The notes below the pieces were generated by a model that saw only the letters and a program-made list of their open reading frames with translations, made no database searches and was not told the DNA's origin. A program made the translations under genes and the position numbers. Below are positions 28,446 through 37,047 of a stretch of DNA of 64,000 nucleotides, in pieces. Position 1 is the first letter of the stretch. Every line of letters starts with the position of its first letter. This DNA comes from Streptomyces sp. NBC_01264 (lineage in GTDB: Bacteria; Actinomycetota; Actinomycetes; Streptomycetales; Streptomycetaceae). The DNA lies in NCBI RefSeq assembly GCF_026340675.1, contig NZ_JAPEOX010000001.1:62001-126000 (forward strand), given 5' to 3'.

Positions 28446-29612
28446 CTGACTTCAGCTCTTTGGGGTGAATGTTTGCGAAGTCCCTGATGGGTCTGGGTGG
28501 GTGGCTGTATCCGTGGTGTGTGAAATATGCGGATGGGGGCGGGCTGACTCCTGCGGGACGTCGGCGCCGGGAGACGGTTCGTATGCAGGCGGCTGAGCTG
28601 TTCGAGCAGAAGATCAATCCGTCGGAGGTCGCACGGCGGCTTCGGGTGAGCGTGAAGTCGGCTTATCAATGGCATCAGTTGTGGCGGGATGGTGGTGTTC
28701 AGGCTCTGGCCTCCCGCGGTCCGAGCGGTCCACGGTGCCGTCTGTCCCCGCGGTGTCTGGAGAAGCTGGCCGCGTATCTGGAGCAGGGCCCGGCCGCTCA
28801 TGGCTGGGTGGAGGACCAGGTGTGGACCGCGTCGAGGGTGGCCACGCTGATCGGCCGGAAGTTCCACGTCACCTACAGCGTCTCGGGCGCTACCCGGTTG
28901 ATGCACCGGCTCGGCTTCAGCCCGCAGGTCCCCGCCCGGCGGGTCGCCGAACGCGATGAGCAGGCCGTGAGTATGTGGCGGGAGGCGACCTGGCCGGAGG
29001 TAAAAGGGCGAGGGCGGCCTGCGGGGGCTACGTCTGCTTCGAAGACGAAGCCGGGTTCACCCGCAGGCCGCCCCGGGGGCGTACCTGGGGCCGGCGAGGA
29101 GTGACTCCGGTCGTCACCATCAGCGGCCGGCGGTCGGGACGGCTGTCGGTGGCCGGGCTGATCGCGATGCGGCCAGGCTCGAGGACCCGGCTGTGTCACC
29201 GCCTACGGACCCATCCCGCGGGCAAGGGAACACGTCGCAGCATGAGCGAGCGGGACTTCATCGCGCTCGTCGACGGAGTCCACCAGCTGGTCAGGGCACC
29301 GATCGTGCTGGTCTGGGACCGGCTGAACACCCACGTCTCCCGCAGGATGCGCGACTTCGTCGCCGAGCGTGAATGGCTGACCGTGTTCCTGTTGCCCGCC
29401 TACTCACCCGAACTCAACCCAGTCGAGTGGGTATGGGCCCACGTCAAACGCAGCCTCGCCAACCTCGCCGTCATGGCCCTCGACCGCCTCGAAGCCCTCG
29501 TCCGCAACCGCCTCAAACGCCTTCAATACCGGCCCCACACCCTCGACGGCTTCATAGCCGGCACCGGCCTGACCCTCGACGCACCACCCTCACCCTGAAA
29601 AGCCGAAGTCAG
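28446..29612 (+). mobile_element. IS630-family element B inserted in the IS5
   Basis: Ends CTGACTTCAGCTCTTTGGGG and, inverted, CTGACTTCGGCTTTTCAGGG. TA is duplicated at 28444-28445 and 29613-29614. Excising it rejoins the IS5 codons as RALIAEFGFTAEIARKG. At 1167 bp it is the youngest level of the nest. Confidence 0.92.
28469..29598 (+). CDS. IS630-B transposase, two frames joined by a possible -1 shift
   Basis: The upstream frame (about 180 residues) has a homeodomain-like HTH (EVARRLRVSVKSAYQWHQLW) and a winged domain. At GTA AAA GGG (29000-29008) the frame changes by -1. The downstream frame has YVCFEDEAGF, VLVWDRLNTHVSRRM and LNPVEWVWAHVKRSL, which form the complete DDE triad. IS630 elements are known to use programmed -1 shifting, and AAAA here allows a Lys tRNA to slip. 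The shift may therefore be natural rather than a mutation. Confidence 0.82.
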
Positions 29613-29614
29613 TA

Positions 29615-29877
29615 TAGCCGAGTTCGGATTCACGGCCGAGATCGCGCGTAAGGGCGTGCCAGCCCCGATCCAAGCCGGCAAGCGCTGGGTGGTCGAGCGC
29701 ACGCACTCGTGGATGAACGACTACGGCAAGCTGCGGCGCTGCACAGAGAAGAGCGGCAGCATCGTGGACTTCTACCTGTACCTGGCCGCCGCCCTCGTCA
29801 CGCTCCGCATGCTCATCCGTCGAGCAACGAGCCGCTACCGCTGGGCCGACCGCCCCACCACCCGACGCCTCAAGTGA
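29615..29877 (+). pseudogene. IS5-family transposase, C-terminal part
   Basis: Resumes the frame of 27857-28445: AEFGFTAEIARKGVPAPI, RWVVERTHSWMNDYGKLRR (catalytic Glu) and TLRMLIRRATSRYRW, to the stop at 29877. Together the two parts would give a normal IS5 transposase. Confidence 0.88.
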
Positions 29878-29895
29878 TCCATTTGCCGGTCGGTC

Positions 29896-30923
29896 TTAGG
29901 CGGGCGATGATGCTGCTGGCTTCGGCCGGCGGGAGCACGGTCCCCGTCATAGCCCGCCTGGTACAGGCGGACGAGGACACCGTCCGCGATGTGATCCACA
30001 AGTTCAACGAGATCGGGCTCGCATGCCTGAACCCTCGATGGGCGGGAGGCCGTCCCCGCCTTCTCCACCGTGATGACGAGGACTTCGTCGTCCAGACGGC
30101 CACTACTCGTCCGACCGTGCTGGGCAAGCCCTTCACCCGCTGGTCGATCCGAAAGCTCGCCGATCACCTGCGGCGCAACCATGCCCGCCCCATCCCCATC
30201 GGCCGAGAGGCACTGCGGTGCTTACTCGCCCGCCGCGGGATCTCCTTCCAGCGCACGAAGACCTGGAAGGAGTCCCCAGATTCGGACTTCGACTCCAAGC
30301 TGGGCCGGATCGAGTACGCGATCAACGAGCGGCCGGACCGCACGTTCGCGTTCGACGAGTTCGGGCCTTTGGGAATCCGCCCCACCGCAGGCTCCTGCTG
30401 GGCCGAGCAGTCCCGGCCCGACCGCCTGCCGGCCACCTATCGGCGCACCCATGGCCTCACCTACTTCCACGGCTGCTACTCCGTCGGCGACGATCGGATG
30501 TGGGGCATCAACCGGCGCCGCAAGGGCATCGACCACACCTGGGCCGCCCTGAGGACGATCCGGGCGGCCCGCCCGGACCGCGCCCCGATCTACGTGATCC
30601 TGGACAACCTCTCCGCCCACCTCAACTGGAGAATCCGCAGGTGGGCGGCGAATAACAAGGTCGAGCTGTGCTTCACCCCGACCTACGCGTCCTGGGCCAA
30701 CCCCATCGAGGCTCACTTCGGGCCGCTACGGCAGTTCACACTGGCCAACTCGCACCATCCCAACCACACAGTCCAAACCCGGGCCCTGCACGCCTACCTG
30801 CGCTGGCGCAACCAAAACGCCCGCCACCCCGACGTCCTCGCCGCCCAACGACGTGAACGCGCCCGCATCCGCAGCGAAAGAGGCATCCGCTGGGGCGGCA
30901 GACCACTCTCAGCAGCGGGCTGA
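29896..30923 (+). pseudogene. IS630-A transposase, C-terminal part
   Basis: Resumes at RRAMMLLASAGGSTVPVIAR with the helix-turn-helix region, then FAFDEFGPLGIRP (first Asp), IYVILDNLSAHLNW (second Asp) and WANPIEAHFGPLRQF (Glu). Open to the stop at 30923. Without the IS5 insertion and one missing base upstream it would be an intact transposase. Confidence 0.9.
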
Positions 30924-30960
30924 CCGCCCAACCCGGCGAACCTTCCCGGTCAAGGCACTA

Positions 30961-31080
30961 GCGCCTGAACACGCGCGCTAGATCGGCTGCGGCCTCTTCG
31001 TCCAGCGGGGCGGTCAGCAGGGTCGGACAGCAGGCGTCGGCCGCGTTCTGGCCGAGCACCACAAGCTCTTGTTTCGACAT
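30961..31080 (-). pseudogene. arsR: arsR, 5' part (split by IS630)
   Basis: From ATG 31080: MSKQELVVLGQNAADACCPT, then LDEEAAADLARVFRR, then the IS630 insertion. The next codons are at 27566 and read LGDPVRL. ArsR is a winged-helix repressor that leaves DNA when arsenite binds. The DNA-binding helix and metal site are all in the separated 3' part, so the 5' part alone cannot repress. A perfect inverted repeat lies just upstream. Confidence 0.88.
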
Positions 31081-31092
31081 TCTTCTATGTTG

Positions 31093-31133
31093 ACGTTCTT
31101 CGATATAAGGCGCAAGGTTGAATCGAAGAACGT
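31093..31133. promoter_or_regulatory. Probable ArsR operator in the arsR-arsM intergenic region
   Basis: ACGTTCTTCGAT at 31093-31104 and ATCGAAGAACGT at 31122-31133 are perfect 12-base inverted repeats separated by 17 bases. They lie 13 bases upstream of the arsR start and 51 bases upstream of arsM, between the divergent genes, exactly where an ArsR dimer would control both promoters. Confidence 0.72.
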
Positions 31134-31184
31134 GAATGCAAGCTGTTCCGGGCCCCGCCAGGCCCCGTTACCCAGGAGCCAGTC

Positions 31185-32018
31185 ATGACCGAGCAGTCCA
31201 CCGACCTGCACGAGACCGTCCGCCAGCGCTACGCGGCCGCCGCGGTCCAGGTCACCGAGGGCGGTAGCGCCTGCTGCGGGCCGGCCGCGATCGAGATCGA
31301 CGACAACTTCGGCTCCGGCCTCTACACCGGCGGCGAGTGTGAGGACCTGCCCGCAGAGGCCGTCGCCGCCTCCCTCGGTTGCGGCAACCCCACCGCCGTC
31401 GCCGATCTGCACGAAGGCGACCGGGTGCTAGACCTCGGCTCCGGCGGCGGTATCGACGTCCTGCTCTCCGCCCGCCGCGTCGGACCCACCGGCAAGGCGT
31501 ACGGCCTCGACATGACCGAGGAAATGCTGGCCCTGGCCCTCGCCAACCAGAAGAGGGCCGGCGCCACCAACGTCGAGTTCCTCAAGGGCACCATCGAAGC
31601 CATCCCCCTGCCCGCCGCAACGATCGACGTCGTGATCTCCAACTGCGTGATCAACCTGTCCACCGACAAGCAGGCCGTCTTCACCGAGACCTACCGCGTC
31701 CTGGTCCCCGGCGGCCGGATCGGGATCTCCGACGTCGTCGCCGACGACACCCTCACCCCCGCCCAGCGGGCCGAACGCGGCGACTACGTCGGCTGCATCG
31801 CGGGCGCCCTGTCTTTCACCGAGTACCGAGCCGGGCTCGAAGCAGCCGGGTTCACGGACATCGAGATCACCCCCACCCACACGGTCGCGGACGGAATGCA
31901 CTCCGCCATCGTCAAGGCCGCCAAGCCCCACACCCAGGACATCAGCACCGAGCCGGAGACCGCTGCTTCCGCCATGCCCGCCAGGTCGGACTCCGCGGCC
32001 GGCTGCTGCGGGAGCTGA
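31185..32018 (+). CDS. arsM: Arsenite S-adenosylmethionine methyltransferase
   Basis: A 277-residue cytoplasmic enzyme that methylates As(III) with SAM, giving volatile or excreted methylarsenicals. The SAM-binding loop is VLDLGSGGGIDVLL, followed by GLDMTEEMLALA. The arsenic-binding Cys positions are recognisable in SLGCGNP, VISNCVINLS and GDYVGCIAGA, with extra Cys at SACCGP and the C-terminal GCCGS. The ATG at 31185 follows CCAGGAGCC. It is divergent from arsR and complete. Because arsR is split, expression is probably constitutive. Confidence 0.93.
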   Translation: MTEQSTDLHETVRQRYAAAAVQVTEGGSACCGPAAIEIDDNFGSGLYTGGECEDLPAEAVAASLGCGNPTAVADLHEGDRVLDLGSGGGIDVLLSARRVGPTGKAYGLDMTEEMLALALANQKRAGATNVEFLKGTIEAIPLPAATIDVVISNCVINLSTDKQAVFTETYRVLVPGGRIGISDVVADDTLTPAQRAERGDYVGCIAGALSFTEYRAGLEAAGFTDIEITPTHTVADGMHSAIVKAAKPHTQDISTEPETAASAMPARSDSAAGCCGS

Positions 32019-32146
32019 CAGGCGGCGTCCAGTCCGTCCCGTCGTCATCGTCGCCGAGCCCGGCGGCGTCCGGGTCCCGCAGGGGGCGCAAGGCCCCTGC
32101 GGCCGGGGTGGAGGCGGTGAAGCCGTAGCGGCCGAGCACGTTGAGG

Positions 32147-32176
32147 GGGCCCCGCCGCAACCATGCGGCGGGGCCC
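32147..32176. terminator. Strong bidirectional terminator hairpin
   Basis: GGGCCCCGCCGCA pairs perfectly over 13 bases with TGCGGCGGGGCCC around a 4-base loop (ACCA). It sits between the 3' ends of arsM and the convergent metalloprotease gene. No T-run is present, as is usual in Streptomyces. Confidence 0.75.
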
Positions 32177-32199
32177 TGAGCGTTGGTGCGGGGCGGGGG

Positions 32200-32830
32200 T
32201 CAGACCTTGTCGAAGTAGGCGGTGAGGTGGCAGCTGCCCTTGAGCTCGAGCTGGAAGACGGAGGGCGGGTTGGCGGCCATCCCGCCGTCCACGACGATGC
32301 GGCTGAGGCGGTAGCCGGCGGCGGGAGTCGCGGTGATCTTGACCTTCGTTCCGGCCAGGAAGAGACCGCCTCCGCCCTCCGCGATCACCGTTCCGGTGGC
32401 CACGTCGCTGGAGACAGCGGAGAGGGCGACACCCTCGGGAGCGGCGCCGGGCCGGGTGCGGTACTGGGACAGGACCGGGCCGGTCAGGTTCATCACCCGA
32501 CCGGCGTCTGCCGCGTCCTCCCGGGGCAGGGCGGCGCCGCGGGGCGCGTTGTTGAAGCTCTGGCGGGGGTTGGAGTACCACTGCTGGACCGTGCAGCGCG
32601 AAGCGGACGCGCACGTGTTCTTGTAGCCCATGACGTCGACCCAGGTCCGGTCGGCGGGCAGGAAGCCACGGTTGTCGGGGTAGGACGGATTGCGCTGGGC
32701 GTTGACGGTGTCGTGGAAGAGACCGAAGTTGTGCCCGATCTCGTGCGCCAGGGTCTCCGTCATGAACTGGAAGAGGTTATGCACGCCGAAACCACTGACA
32801 TCACTGTTCCCGGAACTGGCCTGGGGGGTG
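32200..32830 (-). pseudogene. Secreted zinc metalloprotease (reprolysin-like), N-terminus missing
   Basis: Encodes ETLAHEIGHNFGLFHD, the HExxHxxGxxHD zinc site of M12B-type metalloproteases. Then come WVDVMGYKNTCASASRC with the Met-turn (VMGY) and a Cys pair, and a C-terminal Ig-like or Gly-rich domain ending HLTAYFDKV. The part upstream of the active site stops within about 20 codons, near 32830, and has no signal peptide or propeptide. The divergent gene at 32875 takes its place. It is probably cut by a rearrangement. Confidence 0.75.
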
Positions 32831-32874
32831 GCGACTACGCTGGTGGAGCTGTCACCCGTGAACGAAGGACGCAT

Positions 32875-33528
32875 ATGGCTCGCCCCTACCACCCCGGACC
32901 GAAACAGTTCGTCTTCGCCGCCGATGACGGCAACTACCAACGGGTCTCCGTGGGCGACCCCCAGGAAGCCTACGTGGCGTTCTCCGCGTTCTTCCGTGAC
33001 CGGGACTCCGACACCTACACGATCAGTGACGAACCGTCGGGGCAGAGTCTGGTGCTCATGCCCGGGCAGGGTGTGATCTCCCGGATCAAGGATGCGGGCC
33101 GTACCCGGTCGGAATACCTCCAGGTCGACAGGGGAAATCGCTACCTTCCGAGCGCGATGCTGTTCTTCGAGAACGGATACGCCGGGCTCGACCGCTTCGG
33201 CCAGTGGTTCTCCGACCGCGCCGACCTCTACGCGTCACCGGAGACCCGCGGCGCCGCCCGCGCGGCCGCGATCACGACGGAAGTAGCGGCGATCCAAGAA
33301 GTCGGGCGGATCTGGGCGGATTCGGGCTGTGTGGACCCGAGCGACCAGTACTACGTCTTCTTCGACTCGCACGGTGTCGACGACGACCGGGCCGAGCGAG
33401 CCGAACTGCTCGAGTTGATCGGCTTCCTGGGCCTCGAACGGGTCGACGCCCCGGCCGGGGCCGCCGGAGGCGAAGTCTGGGTGCGCACCGACCCACGCCT
33501 CGACGTCGAATGCGCGCGGTGGTCGTGA
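32875..33528 (+). CDS. Hypothetical protein, first of a two-gene unit
   Basis: A 217-residue protein with ATG 32875 after GAAGGACGC (MARPYHPGPKQFVFAADD). Its first about 110 residues form a mixed alpha/beta domain with YTISDEPSGQSLVLMPGQG and FFENGYAGLDRFGQW. This resembles the last 125 residues of the next gene's product, which has FTIEDEEMGEGIQLHFYADS and ALEQHGPW. The genes overlap by 19 bases and probably act together. No signal peptide or membrane segment. Function unknown. Confidence 0.65.
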   Translation: MARPYHPGPKQFVFAADDGNYQRVSVGDPQEAYVAFSAFFRDRDSDTYTISDEPSGQSLVLMPGQGVISRIKDAGRTRSEYLQVDRGNRYLPSAMLFFENGYAGLDRFGQWFSDRADLYASPETRGAARAAAITTEVAAIQEVGRIWADSGCVDPSDQYYVFFDSHGVDDDRAERAELLELIGFLGLERVDAPAGAAGGEVWVRTDPRLDVECARWS

Positions 33529-34784
33529 ACACCGTTTTCACGCGCCGGAGCAGCTGGATCCCGAACGTGATCCGCGAGGACGGCGAGCTGAAGCTGATGC
33601 TCGGCGCCGGCGCCGACGCCAACCACGATCCGCGCACGTTCACGTTCCCGATCGGTGAAGCCCATCTCGCGGTGATCCGGGAGGACCTGGCCAGACACCT
33701 GCTGCTGTGGAGCGCGGTCCTTCCGCTGTGCGACGCGGCCAGAACCCGGGACCGGCTCGACGAGAACGCCGCCGTCGCGCTCCTGGACCCGCTCCTCCTC
33801 GGCGCGCCCGCGGAGGTCGACGCGCTCTTCCGGCGCGTCCCGTGGGACAGGAGCCCGCTCATCGCCCACGGGGCCGACATCGGTCTGCTCGAGCGCGGCC
33901 AGGTGTGCGCGGCCATGCGCGCGGCGACAGAGACGTCGAACGGGAAACGAGCTCAGGAGTACCACGCGGACCGCCGTCGCGCCGAGCGCGGAGCCGTCCT
34001 CGGTCCGCTCGACGCCGCGATGCTGAGGTACACGGGCCAGTACCTGCACGGCTCGACGGTTCCGAGGCGGTTGCCCGACGCCGTCGACCCCGCGCTGCTG
34101 CCCGAGGTCATGCGGGTGATCGCCACCGCGGAGCGGGCCTGCGCCGGACTGCGGATCGGCCGCGATCCGCGACGGGGAAAGCGCGCCACGGACAAGCGCG
34201 ACTGGACTCGGATGGAGACGACGGTCGAAGCGGCCGTGCGCCGTACACACCCCGGGCTCGTCGACGACGCGGTGCGCACCGTGACCTTCCTGATGTGCTC
34301 GGAGGCCGCGGACCGCTCCCGGAGCACACCCATGGAGGATGACGAGGAAGCTGCCGGCCACCGCGCCGACTCCGGCGGCAGCGCGAGGAAGACGGTCCTG
34401 TCGTTCACCGACGACAAGGGCGTCGAGAAGAAGTGGCGGCGGGACGGCCCCCGCACTGCCGCCGCTGAGTTCTGGGAGTTCGTCGGCGATCGCTCTGCCG
34501 CGGACAACGAAGTGTTCACCATCGAGGACGAGGAGATGGGCGAAGGGATCCAGCTCCACTTCTACGCGGACTCCATCGCCCGCGTCACGACGCTCCGCAA
34601 GGGTGAAGGCGGGGCGGAGCCCGAGTACCGGGTCGAGTACGGCCTGGTCGACGGAATCGCCGGGTACCGGGACCTGGTGAGCACCTTCGTCCGCGGCGGC
34701 TGCGCCGCGCTCGAACAGCACGGTCCCTGGATGCCGGACGTCGCCGAGTTCGAGCGCGCGCGTCGGCGGCGCGCCGCCCGGTGA
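33510..34784 (+). CDS. Uncharacterised Streptomyces-type protein (possibly DUF6357-like)
   Basis: A 424-residue protein from ATG 33510. The first 290 residues contain WIPNVIREDGELKLMLGAGA, NHDPRTFTFPIGEAHLAVIR and KRDWTRMETTVEAAVRR. From memory this resembles a domain of unknown function found in Streptomyces; the family number is uncertain. Residues about 305-420 repeat the domain found at the N-terminus of the upstream protein. Soluble, acidic-basic mixed, no catalytic motif recognised. Overlap with the upstream gene suggests co-translation. Confidence 0.65.
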   Translation: MRAVVVNTVFTRRSSWIPNVIREDGELKLMLGAGADANHDPRTFTFPIGEAHLAVIREDLARHLLLWSAVLPLCDAARTRDRLDENAAVALLDPLLLGAPAEVDALFRRVPWDRSPLIAHGADIGLLERGQVCAAMRAATETSNGKRAQEYHADRRRAERGAVLGPLDAAMLRYTGQYLHGSTVPRRLPDAVDPALLPEVMRVIATAERACAGLRIGRDPRRGKRATDKRDWTRMETTVEAAVRRTHPGLVDDAVRTVTFLMCSEAADRSRSTPMEDDEEAAGHRADSGGSARKTVLSFTDDKGVEKKWRRDGPRTAAAEFWEFVGDRSAADNEVFTIEDEEMGEGIQLHFYADSIARVTTLRKGEGGAEPEYRVEYGLVDGIAGYRDLVSTFVRGGCAALEQHGPWMPDVAEFERARRRRAAR

Positions 34785-34821
34785 CCCCGGCGCACCTCGA
34801 CCGCGGCACCGGGAGGGGGCC

Positions 34822-35150
34822 TCAGGGCGGAGCGTCGCCCGCCTCGCGGTGCGCTCGGGCGACCTGCGCCAGGTCGCCGAGCCGGTCCAGGCCCTTCACG
34901 GCTTGGGCCGTGCGGGGGTTCCCCGCCAGGCGTGCGCGGTGCCGGTCGAGGAAGGACCAGTAGCCGACGGTATAGGGGCAGGCCCGTTCTCCGGTGCGGT
35001 CGGTGGGCCGGTACCGGCAGCCCTCGCACAGGTCGCTCATCCGGTGGATGTAGGCACCGCCCGAGGTGTAGGGCTTGGTGGTCATCAGCCCGCCGTCCGC
35101 GTACTGGGACATGCCCCCACGTTGGGCGGCATCACCCAGTCGTAGCCGGA
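34822..35150 (-). pseudogene. FeS-type cryptochrome/photolyase-related protein, C-terminal fragment
   Basis: Reads YDWVMPPNV, then after a missing G in a G-run GMSQYADGGLMTTKPYTSGG, AYIHRMSDLCEGCRY and ACPYTVGYWSFLDRHR. These are the C-terminal FeS-cluster and FAD-binding signatures of prokaryotic (6-4)-type photolyase-related proteins. Only about 100 residues remain; the upstream 400 are replaced by a DUF2199-like fragment in the same orientation. Confidence 0.8.
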
Positions 35151-35492
35151 GTGGAGGAGAGCCTCCGCGATCTCCTGCACGCGGTCCAGGGTGATCCCGG
35201 TGCGCTGCTCGACGGCCAAGGGATGGTCTGTGGGCTCGAGCTCGACGAAGGGTCGTTCTGCGACCGGGCGGGTGTGCACGTGCGTCTCCAGGTTGAAGGG
35301 TCGCGGTCGGGTAGACCGGCAGGTCGGTGGTGAGCCAGCCGAAGTACGGCTCCTCGGCCTCGCGGCCGGGGGGGATCCCACAGATCCGCAGCCCGGGAGA
35401 AGCTCTCGCGTCTCAGCGAGACCCAGACGCCCCAGGAGAACACCTCGCCGCTGCCAATGACCGGTATCTCGATCATGTCCTTGACGAGGAAC
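35151..35492 (-). pseudogene. DUF2199-like protein fragment, frameshifted
   Basis: Pieces in different frames read MIEIPVIGSGEVFSWGVWVS, then GREAEEPYFGWL, then ETHVHTRPVAERPFVELEPT and DHPLAVEQRTGITLDRVQEI. Together these are the core of DUF2199-type proteins. A seven-C run near 35385 marks one frame change. Its 3' end joins the photolyase fragment at LLH/SGYDWVM. Confidence 0.65.
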
Positions 35493-35519
35493 ACAGCCGG
35501 TCAGCCGAGACCGTGCGCG

Positions 35520-36476
35520 GCGAGATCGGCCGGATGGAGGGGCTGAGCGCGTCCGTCGGGCTCTCCGGAAGTCTGCCGGTCCGGTTGTGCCCCGCATGCG
35601 AGCAGGACATCGATCCAGCCCGGTATCACGCCCATGATTCCTGCTACGTCTGCTATCAGTCCGTCGATGAAGACCACCGGCAACGGCGGGCACAGGTTGA
35701 GATCAGATCGCTGAAGTCGGAGCTGACCGACCTCGACGATGTCGTCACGCGCACCCTGGCCGACCTCGGGGCAGCCCGAACCCTGCAAGAGGAGTTCCAG
35801 GGCAACCAGGCCGAGCTCGCACAGCAACTCAACGACGGGCGGGCCGCTCAACTCGTGCCCTTCGTTGCCGCCCTGGAAGAACTCGCCGCCCAGATCGCAC
35901 GGCTAGAGCACAAGCTGACAGCATTCCCGGCCATCGAAGCCATCTTTTCAGCGCCGCGACCAGGCCCGCAACGCTTTAAGCGCCGCACAGCAGGTGGTCA
36001 ACGAACTCGAGAGCAAGCCTGCAACGCCCCGCACGCGGGCGCGTCGCCCGTGGTGCGGTGCTCGGCGTTCGCAGATCGGATGAACGAGTTCTTGGCGGAA
36101 TTCCGGGGAGACGCGTGGTTGGGCCGCGACGTGTCCATCCGACACTCCGACCTGACCTTCTACGTCGGTACGCGTCCGTGGGACCAAGCTCTGGGTGCCG
36201 AAGCCAAGGTGCTGTTCTTCCTCGCCTACAGCTACGCGACACTCTTCCTTGACCGCGACCTGGACGAGGAATGCGCCTTTCCGGGCCTGCTCCTTCTCGA
36301 CAACCCCTACCCAGCAGGGGATCGACGAGAACGTCGTGCGCCGCGTGCTGCACAAGCTCGCGCAGGCCGCTCGCGACACCGGCACCCAAGTCATCAGCAC
36401 CCAGGCACACCCGCCGCAGGCAGACGCGAAAGCCATCCGGATGATCCCCATGCCGCGGGTGTACGCCGCCCCGTAA
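35520..36476 (+). pseudogene. Coiled-coil P-loop ATPase (SMC/Rad50-like), C-terminal remnant
   Basis: Contains LCPACEQDI and CYVCYQSV (CxxC pairs reminiscent of a zinc hook), then a coiled coil (EIRSLKSELTDLDDVVTRTL to AQIARLEHKL). A Walker-B-type segment PGLLLLDNPY follows, with QGIDENVVRRVLHKLAQAAR and TQVISTQAHP after a frameshift. The Walker A half is missing and there are at least three single-base frame changes (about 35950, 36050 and 36312). Such ATPases occur in DNA repair and phage-defence systems, but the class cannot be fixed. Confidence 0.6.
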
Positions 36477-36675
36477 GCGGCCGATGCATGGCCATACGAG
36501 TCCACGAAGATTCTGTTCCACGCCCGGAGGCAGGACCGTAAACGATGGCCGATGCACTCCGGTGCTCCGGCTCCTGCCTGCCCTCTGGCTCCACCGCTGC
36601 GGCCTCCCCACCACCGGCCCCTCCCTGCCGCACTCCGCGGTATAGCTCGGCGGCACGGACTGACCGACCACAGCC

Positions 36676-37047
36676 GACATCGACGTGCTGACACCCGCCG
36701 ACACCGGCAAAGCCCCCACCGAACCCGCCGGCCCAAACCGGGCAGACCTGTGGTCCCGCCACAAGACCTCCGGCCAGGTCCTCGACCACCCCAGCAACGG
36801 CGCCGCACGCCTCGCCGACCCCCGGACACTCACCGGCGACACCTGGACAGCGGCCGGGCGGCCCCTGGCCACCTCGCTCGGCGACGGCAACGGCGACGGA
36901 CTGGCCGACCTCTGGTTCACCACAACCTACGACCCTCAGTCCCAACGGAGCGGCGACCTGTACTTCCAGCCCGCCACTACGACCGGATGGGGCACACCCG
37001 TGGAGATCGGCAACGCCGGCTGGGGCTACATCGAATCCCTCTCATGA
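36676..37047 (+). pseudogene. FG-GAP/VCBS-repeat protein fragment
   Basis: Reads VLTPADTGKAPTEPAGPNRA, then LGDGNGDGLADLWFTTTYD and PVEIGNAGWGYIESLS before a stop. DGNGDGLADLW is a calcium-binding repeat of secreted propeller proteins. No signal peptide or start precedes it, so this is only the C-terminal end of a lost gene. Confidence 0.6.

Larger units (their letters stand above)
27743..29895 (+). mobile_element. IS5-family element inserted in IS630-A
   Basis: Terminal repeats GACCGACCGGCAA and its inverse TTGCCGGTCGGTC. A 3-bp duplication TTA is seen at 27740-27742 and 29896-29898. Excising it rejoins the IS630-A codons for RFRRAMMLL. The element holds a further IS630 insertion at 28446-29612; without it the IS5 is about 984 bp. 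Confidence 0.92.
27569..30958 (+). mobile_element. IS630-family element A inserted in arsR, itself interrupted
   Basis: The ends are GTGCTGTGACCGGAAAGGTT and, inverted, GTGCCTTGACCGGGAAGGTT. The target dinucleotide TA is duplicated at 27567-27568 and 30959-30960, as expected for IS630/mariner elements. Removing the element restores the ArsR frame exactly. It carries an IS5-family insertion at 27743-29895. Confidence 0.93.

Noticed and set aside
30918-30960. Hairpin at the arsR junction as an attenuator
   Set aside because: It is the terminal inverted repeat of IS630-A.
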